This document shows, in pieces, positions 1-8,094 of a stretch of DNA of 64,000 nucleotides (positions are counted from its first letter, which is position 1; every line of letters starts with the position of its first letter). The notes below the pieces were generated by a model. It made no database searches and was not told where the DNA came from. It saw only the letters and a list, made by a program, of their open reading frames with translations. The position numbers and the translations under genes were made by a program. Source of the stretch: Mangrovivirga cuniculi (lineage in GTDB: Bacteria; Bacteroidota; Bacteroidia; Cytophagales; Cyclobacteriaceae); assembly GCF_005166025.1 (NCBI RefSeq), contig NZ_CP028923.1:3598001-3662000 (forward strand), given 5' to 3'.

Positions 1-23
1 TAGTGGTAACCAAAATGTAACTT

Positions 24-383
24 ATGGGAAGAAAGGTCATTGAAAATCCGAATTTATGTTCATTGGTGCATGCTATGAATATTTTAGGGGGCAAGTGGAA
101 ACCCATCATTATCTATCTTTTAGCAAATGGCGAAATGCGTTTTGGCAAACTGTTGATGCACACACCAACCATTTCAAAAAAGGTTTTAACAGAACAACTG
201 AAGGAGTTAGAAGAAGATGGACTTATCATCCGAAAGCGTTTTTCGGAAATACCACCCAGGGTAGAGTATTCATTATCAGAAAAAGGTAATGGATTACTTC
301 CAGTACTAAAAGCTTTAAGTGATTGGACATTTGAATCCTATAGTGATATTAATTTTGAGGAATGTAAAATAGTTACCTTGTAA
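24..383 (+). CDS. HxlR-family winged-helix transcriptional regulator
   Basis: A 119-residue protein with the whole HxlR/DUF24 layout. The N-terminal Cys-containing segment (NPNLCSLVHAMNILGGKWK, residues 7-25) leads into a winged helix, with the recognition region around TISKKVLTEQLKELEEDGLI (residues 49-68) and the wing at IPPRVEYSLSEKG. HxlR proteins are small DNA-binding regulators that often sense electrophiles or redox change through the N-terminal Cys; Cys12 is present here, and the sensing role is inferred. Length is normal for the family. The target is not evident: the partner gene would lie upstream, outside the window, and the next gene is 440 bp downstream behind repeat R1. Confidence 0.9.
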   Translation: MGRKVIENPNLCSLVHAMNILGGKWKPIIIYLLANGEMRFGKLLMHTPTISKKVLTEQLKELEEDGLIIRKRFSEIPPRVEYSLSEKGNGLLPVLKALSDWTFESYSDINFEECKIVTL

Positions 384-480
384 TTATCAAAGCGTAAAAA
401 TATATTGAAAAGAAAACTACTCTTCCGAACAAAAGATTGACCTTGTGCTCATGTTTGGCTTAAAAGTCTGGAATATACAC

Positions 481-683
481 GTTAGTAAACGTTTGTAGCC
501 GTTTACTAAAAATTAAACGTTTACATTTGGTTACATACGTTTACAAACGAGTATAAATAAGAAAATATTTGATTTTGAGCTGGAAACAGCTATTTTTAGA
601 TTTTAAAGGAATTTTCAACAACTAAAACAACGATAGTTATATAAGGAATAAGAGCCACGGAGTGGCTCATAGCCAATCGTTGT
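481..683 (+). repeat. Dispersed element R1: phased motif array, promoter and attC-like leader
   Basis: Best-preserved copy of an element seen six times. Positions 481-560 hold repeated GTTTAC/GTTAC motifs at about one helical turn, ending in GTATAAATAA. Next comes a promoter fitting the Bacteroidota pattern: TTTG at 568-571, 19 nt, TATTTTTA at 591-598. The 19-nt spacer contains a small stem (AGCTG/CAGCT). Downstream, ACAACGAT (627-634) and ATCGTTGT (676-683) are perfect inverted repeats enclosing a 7-bp hairpin GAGCCAC-GGA-GTGGCTC (652-668). An alternative hairpin, TGGCT-CAT-AGCCA, overlaps it. The element probably drives the restriction-modification operon. The 57-bp palindromic part resembles an integron attC site in size and symmetry but lacks canonical core boxes. 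Confidence 0.65.
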
Positions 684-822
684 GCTTCATGCGAAAAAGA
701 GAAAACGAAATGTTTGCCAATAAAGAAATAGAAAGCCAACCGCACAAAGCAAAGAGTGCTAACGCACACATTGCTTTGTTGCCAACGCTAACAAAATTGA
801 ATAAAGAATTTTAAGAGATAAT
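684..822 (+). other. Leader and cassette-junction sequence upstream of the type III operon
   Basis: This stretch contains the inverted repeat CAAAGCAA/TTGCTTTG (745-778) and the segment CTAACGCACACATTGC (759-774). The latter recurs in split form just after the operon (CTAACGCA at 6138-6145, CACATTGC at 6153-6160). No gene is visible. It is probably the 5' untranslated region of the operon and one edge of the unit that carried it. Confidence 0.4.
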
Positions 823-3309
823 ATGGCCAAGAAACTCACGAAGAAACAGATTGAACAATACGAGCACAGTAAAGACGAACGTGCCAATATTCCTCATGTT
901 GGACTGGTAACACCTGACAGTGACCCTGACACAGGCGAAAAGAAAACTTACGAGTACGACCCCCATCTTGACCCACAACTGCAATGGGCAGGAAAAGCAG
1001 AACATACCAGTTTTGAAGTGCCTACGGTTAGTTTGCATGTACATGAACGCATTGACCCGAAAACCATCATTGAAACCGTAAAAAAGGACACAGATGATGG
1101 TGGACAATTCAGTCTTTTCTCTGAAAAGAAACCGCTGCGTGAAGCCATAGACTTTTACAAGCACAAAGAAGGTTGGACAAACCGACTGATTGCAGGCGAC
1201 AGCCTTTTGGTTATGAACTCCTTGTTGGAAAAAGAAGGGATGGCAGGCAAGGTGCAGATGGTATATTTTGACCCGCCTTATGGGATTAAATATGGTAGCA
1301 ATTTTCAGCCCTTTGTAAACAAACGTGATGTAAAAGACGGAAAAGATGATGATTTGAGTGCTGAGCCTGAAATGATAAAGGCTTTTCGAGATACTTGGGA
1401 ATTGGGCATTCATTCTTATCTAAGCCACTTGAGAGATAGGCTTCTTTTAGCAAAAGAAGTATTGCATGAAAGCGGCTCTATTTTCGTACAAATTAGTGAT
1501 GAGAATTTGCACCTGGTTAGAATTGTACTCGATGAAGTATTTGGCACTACAAATTTCGTCAGTCTGATTGCATTTAAAACAACAGGAGGATTTGCCTCGA
1601 CCACACTCTCAAGAACGGGTGACTATTTAATATGGTATGCCAAAGACTCTTCGAAAACCAAATACAATCAATTATTTGAAGATTATAAACCTGAGATAGG
1701 TGAAGTAGGCTATAATTGGATTCTATTTCCAGATGGTTCATTTAGAGGTCTAACTTCTGAAGAGAAGAAAGATCATTCTTTAATACCTAAAGATGGTAAA
1801 ATTTACAAAGCTACCAGTATCAAGTCTCAGGGCGGAACCAGTACACCCCAGTCCTTTACATATCAGGGCAAAACGTACGAACCTGGACCTAATCATCATT
1901 GGAAAACCTCCGTTGAAGGATTGGAAAATTTAGCAAAGAATAATCGAATACATGTTGCAAAAAATAGTATTCAATACCGCAGATTTAGAGACGATTTCCC
2001 ATTTAAACAAATTTCAAATATTTGGCTTGATACTGGAACAGGTTCCTTCGGTGAAGACAAGAAATATGTAGTTGAAACTTCTACCAAAGTCATTGAAAAG
2101 TGTTTATTAATGACTACAGATCCTGGTGAATTAGTTTTAGATATTACTTGTGGTTCAGGAACAACATCAGTAGTTGGAGAGGAATGGGGTCGTAGGTGGA
2201 TTACTTGTGATACATCAAGAGTTTCCATTGCTCTTGCCAAACAAAGACTGATGACTAGAAATTTTGATTTTTTCAAATTAGCTCATCCCAAAGAGGGGGT
2301 TTCAAGTGGTTTTGACTACCATACCGCTCCTCATATCATGCTAAAAGATATTGCAAAGAATGAAACATCTGTGCAGGAAGTTCTCTTGGATAAACCCAAA
2401 ATTGAAAATAGTAAAACAAGAATTACAGGTCCTTTCACAGTAGAAGCTGTTCCCGCACCTTATGCCAAAAGCTTTGACGAATTGGAACAAGAAGATTCAG
2501 GTTCAGATACTTCTGTTGCTCGTAGCGGTGAAACCAACAGACAAGCGGAATGGCGAGATGAATTGTTGCGTGCAGGTGTAAGAGCGAAAGGTGGTAGCAT
2601 CATAGAATTTACTCGAGTGGAACCATTAGCTGGCACAAAATTCATTCAAGCTGAAGCTGAAACGAAAGAAGATATACCTAAAAAAGTATTGGTTGTTTTC
2701 GGGCCTGAACACGCTCCGTTAGAGCAACGCATGGTAGAAAATGCTTGGCAAGAAGCCAGAGCCTTAAAACCTGATATGTTACTGTTCTGTGCTTTCCAGT
2801 TTGACGAAGAAGCCGCCAAAGACATTGACGAACTCACACCAGCCGTTGCGGGCATGCAACTTATCAAAGCCCAAATGAATGCGGATATGTTAACAGACGA
2901 CCTTCGCAAAAAACGTAGTAGTAACGAAAGTTTCTGGTTGGTCGGTCAGCCTGACGTACAAATCCACAAATTGGATAACGGTAAAATTCAAGTGGAAGTA
3001 ATGGGCTTTGATTACTACAATCCAAAAACTGGAAATGTAGAAAGCGGTGGTAAAAAGAACATTGCCATGTGGATGTTGGATACCGATTATGACAATCGTT
3101 CCCTCTTCCCTTCCCAGGTATTTTTTCCAATGGCAGGAGCAAAAGACGGTTGGGCAAAATTGGCTAAGAACCTCAAAGCAGAAATTGACGAAGAAAAAAT
3201 TGATGCATTTAAAGGCACGACATCACTTCCTTTTGAAGCAGGTTCAGCAGTAGCAGTCAAGATTATTGACGACAGAGGTATTGAAAGTTTAAGAGTTTTA
3301 ACGGTATAG
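823..3309 (+). CDS. mod: Type III restriction-modification system, adenine methyltransferase (Mod)
   Basis: An 828-residue N6-adenine DNA methyltransferase of the beta class. The catalytic DPPY motif (in YFDPPYGIKYG, about residue 150) precedes the AdoMet-binding motif (CGSGTTSVVGEEWG, about residue 443), the order expected for type III Mod proteins. The region between them would hold the target-recognition domain. The protein is longer than the usual 550-700 residues of Mod; the extra roughly 320 residues at the C-terminus (from about 510) have no fold I recognise. Mod methylates one adenine per asymmetric site and is needed by Res for site recognition. Its stop codon is 3 bp from the start of res, so the two form one operon, apparently driven by the R1 promoter. 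Confidence 0.9.
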   Translation: MAKKLTKKQIEQYEHSKDERANIPHVGLVTPDSDPDTGEKKTYEYDPHLDPQLQWAGKAEHTSFEVPTVSLHVHERIDPKTIIETVKKDTDDGGQFSLFSEKKPLREAIDFYKHKEGWTNRLIAGDSLLVMNSLLEKEGMAGKVQMVYFDPPYGIKYGSNFQPFVNKRDVKDGKDDDLSAEPEMIKAFRDTWELGIHSYLSHLRDRLLLAKEVLHESGSIFVQISDENLHLVRIVLDEVFGTTNFVSLIAFKTTGGFASTTLSRTGDYLIWYAKDSSKTKYNQLFEDYKPEIGEVGYNWILFPDGSFRGLTSEEKKDHSLIPKDGKIYKATSIKSQGGTSTPQSFTYQGKTYEPGPNHHWKTSVEGLENLAKNNRIHVAKNSIQYRRFRDDFPFKQISNIWLDTGTGSFGEDKKYVVETSTKVIEKCLLMTTDPGELVLDITCGSGTTSVVGEEWGRRWITCDTSRVSIALAKQRLMTRNFDFFKLAHPKEGVSSGFDYHTAPHIMLKDIAKNETSVQEVLLDKPKIENSKTRITGPFTVEAVPAPYAKSFDELEQEDSGSDTSVARSGETNRQAEWRDELLRAGVRAKGGSIIEFTRVEPLAGTKFIQAEAETKEDIPKKVLVVFGPEHAPLEQRMVENAWQEARALKPDMLLFCAFQFDEEAAKDIDELTPAVAGMQLIKAQMNADMLTDDLRKKRSSNESFWLVGQPDVQIHKLDNGKIQVEVMGFDYYNPKTGNVESGGKKNIAMWMLDTDYDNRSLFPSQVFFPMAGAKDGWAKLAKNLKAEIDEEKIDAFKGTTSLPFEAGSAVAVKIIDDRGIESLRVLTV

Positions 3310-3312
3310 ATT

Positions 3313-6141
3313 ATGGCAGGAAATATCGATAAACTTATCATCAACAGTCCTCATCAAGAACCACAGCAACATTGGTTTTACGATAGAGAAAATAGAAATT
3401 TCTTCATCAAAGAAGGAAGACGCCCTGCGGGCTATGTTATGGCCACGCCAAACTCTAAAGCCTTTGACGATCCCGGCATTTTTGTAGAAATAGACATTGT
3501 CAATAAAATACGACCAAGAGTACAAGCTTGGCGAGAATCAGGTTATCCAGGTGTAACGGGCATAACAAAACGTCTTTTGGAACATTGGCAAGCCCCTGAA
3601 GAGCGTAAAGACCGCAGATTTTTCTTTTGTCAGTTAGAAGCCATAGAAACTTTGATTTGGTTGACAGAAGCACCTGCAGCGGACAAAGTTGGAATTGACA
3701 TTCAAGGAGATGGCGGAGCTTTTGAACGTTGGTGCAGTAAAATGGCAACAGGTTCAGGAAAGACCATCATCATGTCCATGATAATCGCATGGAATTTCTT
3801 GAATAAAGTAACCAACCCAACGGATGCACGATTTAGCAAATATGCATTGTGTGTCGCTCCTGGTCTTACCGTAAAGAGCCGACTTCAAGTTTTACAACCT
3901 ACCCACGAAGAAAACTATTATGAAGAGTTCAATATTGTACCAGCTGCCTTGATGGATAAACTCCGTCAAGGAAAAGTGATCATTCACAACTGGCACGCTT
4001 TGGCATGGGATTCACAAGATAAAATTGATGCTAAAGTCGAAAAAGGGTATTTGCGTTCTGTTGATAAACGTCAACGTATGCAAATAAGCGGTGAAGCGTA
4101 TGTTCGGAATGTGCTAGGCGAAATGAGCAATGCACGTAACATCATTGTACTAAATGATGAAGCTCACCATGCTTGGCGCATGAATCCAGAAGCTGTTGGA
4201 AAATATAAACGGACCGGTTCAAGCAAAGACAGTGCAGAAGAAGCAACTATTTGGGTTGGAGGTCTAGATAAAATCCATGAACAAAGAGGAATACTCAAAT
4301 GCTTTGATTTATCAGCAACACCTTTTACACCTTCAGGGAAGAAAGCCGCAGAAGATGCTTTGTTTACTTGGATAGTTTCAGACTTTGGATTGAATGATGC
4401 CATTGAATCAGGTTTGGTAAAAACACCACGAGTTGTGGTTCGTGATGATAGTGAACGCACTAAAGAGTTAAAATCAAGATTGTATCACATCTATGCAGAT
4501 GATGAAGTAAAAGACGACATCAATCGTAAAGCAGACGAAACTGAGCCATTACCCGACCTATTAATAAATGCATATACTTTACTCGGGCTTGATTGGAAAG
4601 AGACTAAGAAAGAATGGGATGATGTTGGCCACAAAGTGCCTCCTGTAATGATTACAGTTGCCAACCGAACAGAAACTTCTGCTCGAATCAAATATGCTTT
4701 TGACCACAACCAGATTTCAATACCTGAATTGTGCGCACCCGACAAAACCTTGCAGATAGATAGCAAAGTTTTGGAAAAAGCAGAATCAGAGACTGAAGCA
4801 GTTGAACTGAATATTGAATCTGATGAGGATGGTGATGAAACACCAAAATGGACCAAAGCACAACAAGCAGAATTACTACGATTAACGGTTGATACAGTTG
4901 GGAAAGAAGGAGAACCAGGCGAACAGGTTCAAAATGTGATTTCAGTTGGAATGCTTTCAGAAGGTTGGGATGCTAAAACGGTTACCCACATTATGGGATT
5001 ACGAGCATTTTCTAGTCAGTTACTTTGTGAGCAGGTAGTTGGTAGAGGATTAAGGCGTGTAAGTTATGATGTAGGAGATGATGGTTTATTTGAACCTGAA
5101 TATGTGAACATTTTTGGTGTTCCATTTACTTTCCTACCGCACGAAGGAGGCGAAGGTACTCCGCCACCACCACCAAAGCCAAAAACTAAAATTGAACCAA
5201 GAAAGGAAAAGGCAGAACATGAAATCACATTCCCAAATATTGTAAGAATAGACCATGTTTATCGCCCACAACTCAAATTGGATTGGGACAAAGTCAATAC
5301 GTTAGAAATTGACCCGTACGAATCAATCACAGAAGCAGAATTGGCAGCTATTATTTCAGGGAAAGCAAATCCAAAAGTAAAATCTGCAATTGGTTTAGAG
5401 CAGATTGCGGAAGATACTAGGGTTCAGTCTATTGTTTTTAGAATAGCATCTACTATTTACAACTCTGAGAAACGACCTAATTGGAAAGGGAGCAAAGAGA
5501 TTTTCCTTGCTCAGGTTGTCCGCATTGTGGAACAATTCATTGATTCGGACAAAATTCAGATCAAGAACGACCTGTTCCACCAAGATGATTCAAAAAGAAA
5601 GATTCTGATCATTCTGAACATGAATAAAATCGTTCAGCACATTTGGTCAGCAATTCGTTCTGATAATACCGAAAAACTCACTCCAATATTTGATAAGGAA
5701 AAACCAATTCGTTCGACAGAAGATGTTAGAACTTGGTACACGAGCAAACCTTGCGAATGGACGGAGAAATCGCATATCAGTCATTGCGTTTATGATAGCG
5801 GTTGGGAAGCAAGTGAAGCCTACTTCTTTGACAAATCAGATTTAGTAGAATCGTTTGTTAAGAATGACCATTTAGGATTTACCATACTTTACAATCACAA
5901 GGGAATAATCAGAAAATTCTATCCCGACTTTATTTTACGCTTGGTGAATGGTGATTACATGGCTTTAGAAACCAAAGGTGTTGACAGTCAGCAAAACAAA
6001 ACAAAACGGGAATATTTGAACGAATGGATAAATGCGGTGAACAATCACGGTGGATTTGGGAAATGGCATTGGGATGTGTCGTTTCACCCAAGCGACATAG
6101 AAGGATTGGTCAAGAAATGTATGGATAAGGAATTAGCCTAA
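3313..6141 (+). CDS. res: Type III restriction enzyme, helicase-nuclease subunit (Res)
   Basis: A 942-residue superfamily 2 translocase with a C-terminal nuclease. Visible motifs in order: Walker A (ATGSGKT, about residue 146), DEAH box (NDEAHHAW, about 281), motif III (LSATPF, about 335), motif VI (QVVGRGLRR, about 575), and a PD-(D/E)xK-type nuclease signature in PDFILRLVNGDYMALETKG (about 872-890). Length matches type III Res proteins. With Mod it forms the ATP-dependent restriction complex that cuts DNA bearing unmodified inversely oriented sites. All motifs are intact, so the system looks functional. The stop codon lies inside the repeat CTAACGCA that also occurs upstream of mod. Confidence 0.9.
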   Translation: MAGNIDKLIINSPHQEPQQHWFYDRENRNFFIKEGRRPAGYVMATPNSKAFDDPGIFVEIDIVNKIRPRVQAWRESGYPGVTGITKRLLEHWQAPEERKDRRFFFCQLEAIETLIWLTEAPAADKVGIDIQGDGGAFERWCSKMATGSGKTIIMSMIIAWNFLNKVTNPTDARFSKYALCVAPGLTVKSRLQVLQPTHEENYYEEFNIVPAALMDKLRQGKVIIHNWHALAWDSQDKIDAKVEKGYLRSVDKRQRMQISGEAYVRNVLGEMSNARNIIVLNDEAHHAWRMNPEAVGKYKRTGSSKDSAEEATIWVGGLDKIHEQRGILKCFDLSATPFTPSGKKAAEDALFTWIVSDFGLNDAIESGLVKTPRVVVRDDSERTKELKSRLYHIYADDEVKDDINRKADETEPLPDLLINAYTLLGLDWKETKKEWDDVGHKVPPVMITVANRTETSARIKYAFDHNQISIPELCAPDKTLQIDSKVLEKAESETEAVELNIESDEDGDETPKWTKAQQAELLRLTVDTVGKEGEPGEQVQNVISVGMLSEGWDAKTVTHIMGLRAFSSQLLCEQVVGRGLRRVSYDVGDDGLFEPEYVNIFGVPFTFLPHEGGEGTPPPPPKPKTKIEPRKEKAEHEITFPNIVRIDHVYRPQLKLDWDKVNTLEIDPYESITEAELAAIISGKANPKVKSAIGLEQIAEDTRVQSIVFRIASTIYNSEKRPNWKGSKEIFLAQVVRIVEQFIDSDKIQIKNDLFHQDDSKRKILIILNMNKIVQHIWSAIRSDNTEKLTPIFDKEKPIRSTEDVRTWYTSKPCEWTEKSHISHCVYDSGWEASEAYFFDKSDLVESFVKNDHLGFTILYNHKGIIRKFYPDFILRLVNGDYMALETKGVDSQQNKTKREYLNEWINAVNNHGGFGKWHWDVSFHPSDIEGLVKKCMDKELA

Positions 6142-6332
6142 CGCATTTGCAGCACATTGCCATCCTCGTTCCTGCGGTGGCAAAGAGCTGCAAGCCAACC
6201 CGAAAACAGAATTTGGCAAACATTGCAAAGAAAAAGAAAATAAAGCACGAAAGCACAACAAGGTATATAGTGCATGGCTTCCTAACGTCAGCCACGACAC
6301 CATATACAAACCGTTACCATTCATTAAGAAAA
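6142..6332 (+). other. Cassette junction with long attC-like imperfect hairpin
   Basis: Positions 6263-6307 form a long imperfect palindrome. GTATAT (6263) pairs with ATATAC (6302-6307), followed inward by GTG/CAC and TGGCT/AGCCA with unpaired bases between, and a loop containing CTAACGTC. A cored, bulged hairpin with an AAC-containing loop, flanked by AAC (left) and GTT (right) triplets, resembles folded integron attC sites. The start of the segment (CTAACGCA and CACATTGC) repeats sequence from upstream of mod. No integrase gene is present in the window. Confidence 0.4.
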
Positions 6333-7406
6333 ATGAGATTCATAATATTGATAATTTTAGGCTCGTTAATGGCGTGCAACTCTTCAAATAAAAGAGAACA
6401 AATGGATTCAGAATATACAATTTCAACTGCATCAGAAAGTGAGGAACGTGCAAAAAGCGTGTTGCCGCATAAAGGAAAAGAAGATGTAAGCAATATTCTA
6501 ACCATAGAATTAAAAAATCCACAAGTTTCTGAAGAATCAGAAGATAAGGAATATTTTGCGAATGAGAAGTTTGACTGGATTCTAACTATTGAATCACTTA
6601 AAGAAAGTTATTTCAAGCGAGATTCTGTATCCAAACACTTCGACAATAAGTGGAGAGAAAAACATAATTACTCATGGATTTACTGTATTCCGAAAGGTGA
6701 TTCAAAGTGGACGTATTTTAGTTCGAGTGAAGATGAATCAAAAGAATATTCGAAGGTGGCATTAGGTTGGAAACTCTATGACCCATTGGAAGACCCACCA
6801 AAAGTCTATGATGAAAAGACTTTAAAAGAATACAAAAAATCTGTTTCTAAGATTTCTCGAAAACTTAAATCAGAAGTGGTTTCAGAGAATTACACAGTTG
6901 AACAGGCAGTAAGTAAATCAAAAGAACTTTCTGATTTCGTACCTAACAACAATCAATACTCCATAATCATTTTAAAGGCTGAAAACGAATTTGAAGGAGA
7001 AGAAATATGGGACGTTATGATGTCTTTAGGTCTGAAATGGGGAGACATGGACCTATTTCATTGGAATAATGATTTTGAATATGGAGATGATCAATTAATT
7101 AGTGTATGGACTAGCACTAATCCAGGCTATTTTTTCCCAGAAGAAATTGCTGCTGGAAGGGTTCAAACTGAAGATCTGATATTTGGGTTTAGTATTCCTC
7201 GTTCTATCTCTCCAGAGCAAATATTGGAAGTTATGTATAAGGCAACAAAATACGCTCAATCGAGATTAGGCGGGGAAATTTTAAACGAAAATGGCCATCA
7301 ATTTAATCTTGAAATAGAGAAAACAAAGGTTAACAAGGTAGTTACAGATTTAAACAATAACTCTATTACACCCGGAATAGGTGATGCGTTGTATCTATTC
7401 CAATAG
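6333..7406 (+). CDS. Lipoprotein with ZipA C-terminal-like domain
   Basis: The start at 6333 is chosen because it gives a clean lipoprotein signal peptide (MRFIILIILGSLMAC, lipobox LMAC); the frame is open further upstream but lacks a sensible N-terminus. The 357-residue product has a middle region I do not recognise, with a repeated FDW/YSW pattern. Its last 140 or so residues resemble the FtsZ-binding domain of ZipA: YSIIILKAENEFEGEEIW, then GLKWGDMDLFHW, an NPGYFFPEE segment matching the PGTF region, LIFGFSIP, and SRLGGEIL. ZipA is a gammaproteobacterial division protein whose domain is cytoplasmic; here a lipobox would place the domain outside the inner membrane, so FtsZ binding is unlikely. 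Function unknown. Confidence 0.7.
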   Translation: MRFIILIILGSLMACNSSNKREQMDSEYTISTASESEERAKSVLPHKGKEDVSNILTIELKNPQVSEESEDKEYFANEKFDWILTIESLKESYFKRDSVSKHFDNKWREKHNYSWIYCIPKGDSKWTYFSSSEDESKEYSKVALGWKLYDPLEDPPKVYDEKTLKEYKKSVSKISRKLKSEVVSENYTVEQAVSKSKELSDFVPNNNQYSIIILKAENEFEGEEIWDVMMSLGLKWGDMDLFHWNNDFEYGDDQLISVWTSTNPGYFFPEEIAAGRVQTEDLIFGFSIPRSISPEQILEVMYKATKYAQSRLGGEILNENGHQFNLEIEKTKVNKVVTDLNNNSITPGIGDALYLFQ

Positions 7407-7423
7407 AAAGAAACGAAATGGTA

Positions 7424-7957
7424 ATCGAGTAGACGGCCGTGAGCCATAAGCCCACGGTGCGCCTCTCACACCACCGTACGTACGGGGGCTATGCCCCTCC
7501 CTTCGCACTCTCGTGCTCGTGAACTTATACTGACGCTATCGGTCAGCATCTTCAATACGGCGGTTCGTCAAATCAAATCTTCACTTTTAAATAGTAAGTT
7601 AGCATGCTTTCGTAGCCTCTTCTTCCGAGTCTTGATTCGGTTATCATTGCACCTGGAATTGGACTTTATTCACTATTTCAATTGATTTTTTAAAGGAATT
7701 CATGAAATCGATGATTGCTGTGCCAAATTGAGATTCGGCAAAGCCAATGCAGAGCATTTCTTCAGTTCCAGAATCTCTTCTGACAACTCCCGATGGTCGG
7801 GACAAGCATTGCCACTTGATTTACTTCAAGTAGTCAACCCAGCACATCCGGGACTTTATTCATAGAGTTATCTTATTATTTCGAATTCATGAATACTACG
7901 TATTTCACCCTTTGGAACACTCATATTCATGAGTTATATTCGCCAGTCAAGGCACAC
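7424..7957 (-). mobile_element. ORF-less group II intron relic, copy A
   Basis: Read on the minus strand the segment starts GTGTGCC (7957-7951), fitting the group II 5' consensus GUGYG, and ends CTACTCGAT (3' end at 7424). Near the 3' end lie a domain V-like pairing (ACCGCCGTA with TACGGTGGT, followed by TGTGAGAGG) and a domain VI-like hairpin (CCGTGGGC-TTAT-GGCTCACGG). The two domain V strands are separated by an insertion of about 75 nt, and the reverse-transcriptase ORF is absent, so it should be inactive. About 225 bp at its 5' end are nearly identical to copy B. It lies antisense to the flanking genes. Confidence 0.65.
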
Positions 7958-8094
7958 AATGTATATAAGTAATAGCAGGTAAATTTCTAAATCAAAAGTT
8001 TCGCTTTTAGCCATCTTTGTGCTTAACTGAACAGATGACAGTTAAAACCAACTACTGCTCGTATATTCAACGGTTCAACATTAAAAACAAACTA

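Noticed and set aside
811-1413. A 200-codon open frame on the minus strand inside mod
   Set aside because: It lies entirely over the strongly supported methyltransferase gene, has no motif and is a shadow frame.
7491-7685. A 64-codon open frame after the ZipA-like gene
   Set aside because: It lies inside the group II intron relic, reads through its structured segments and has no protein-like features.
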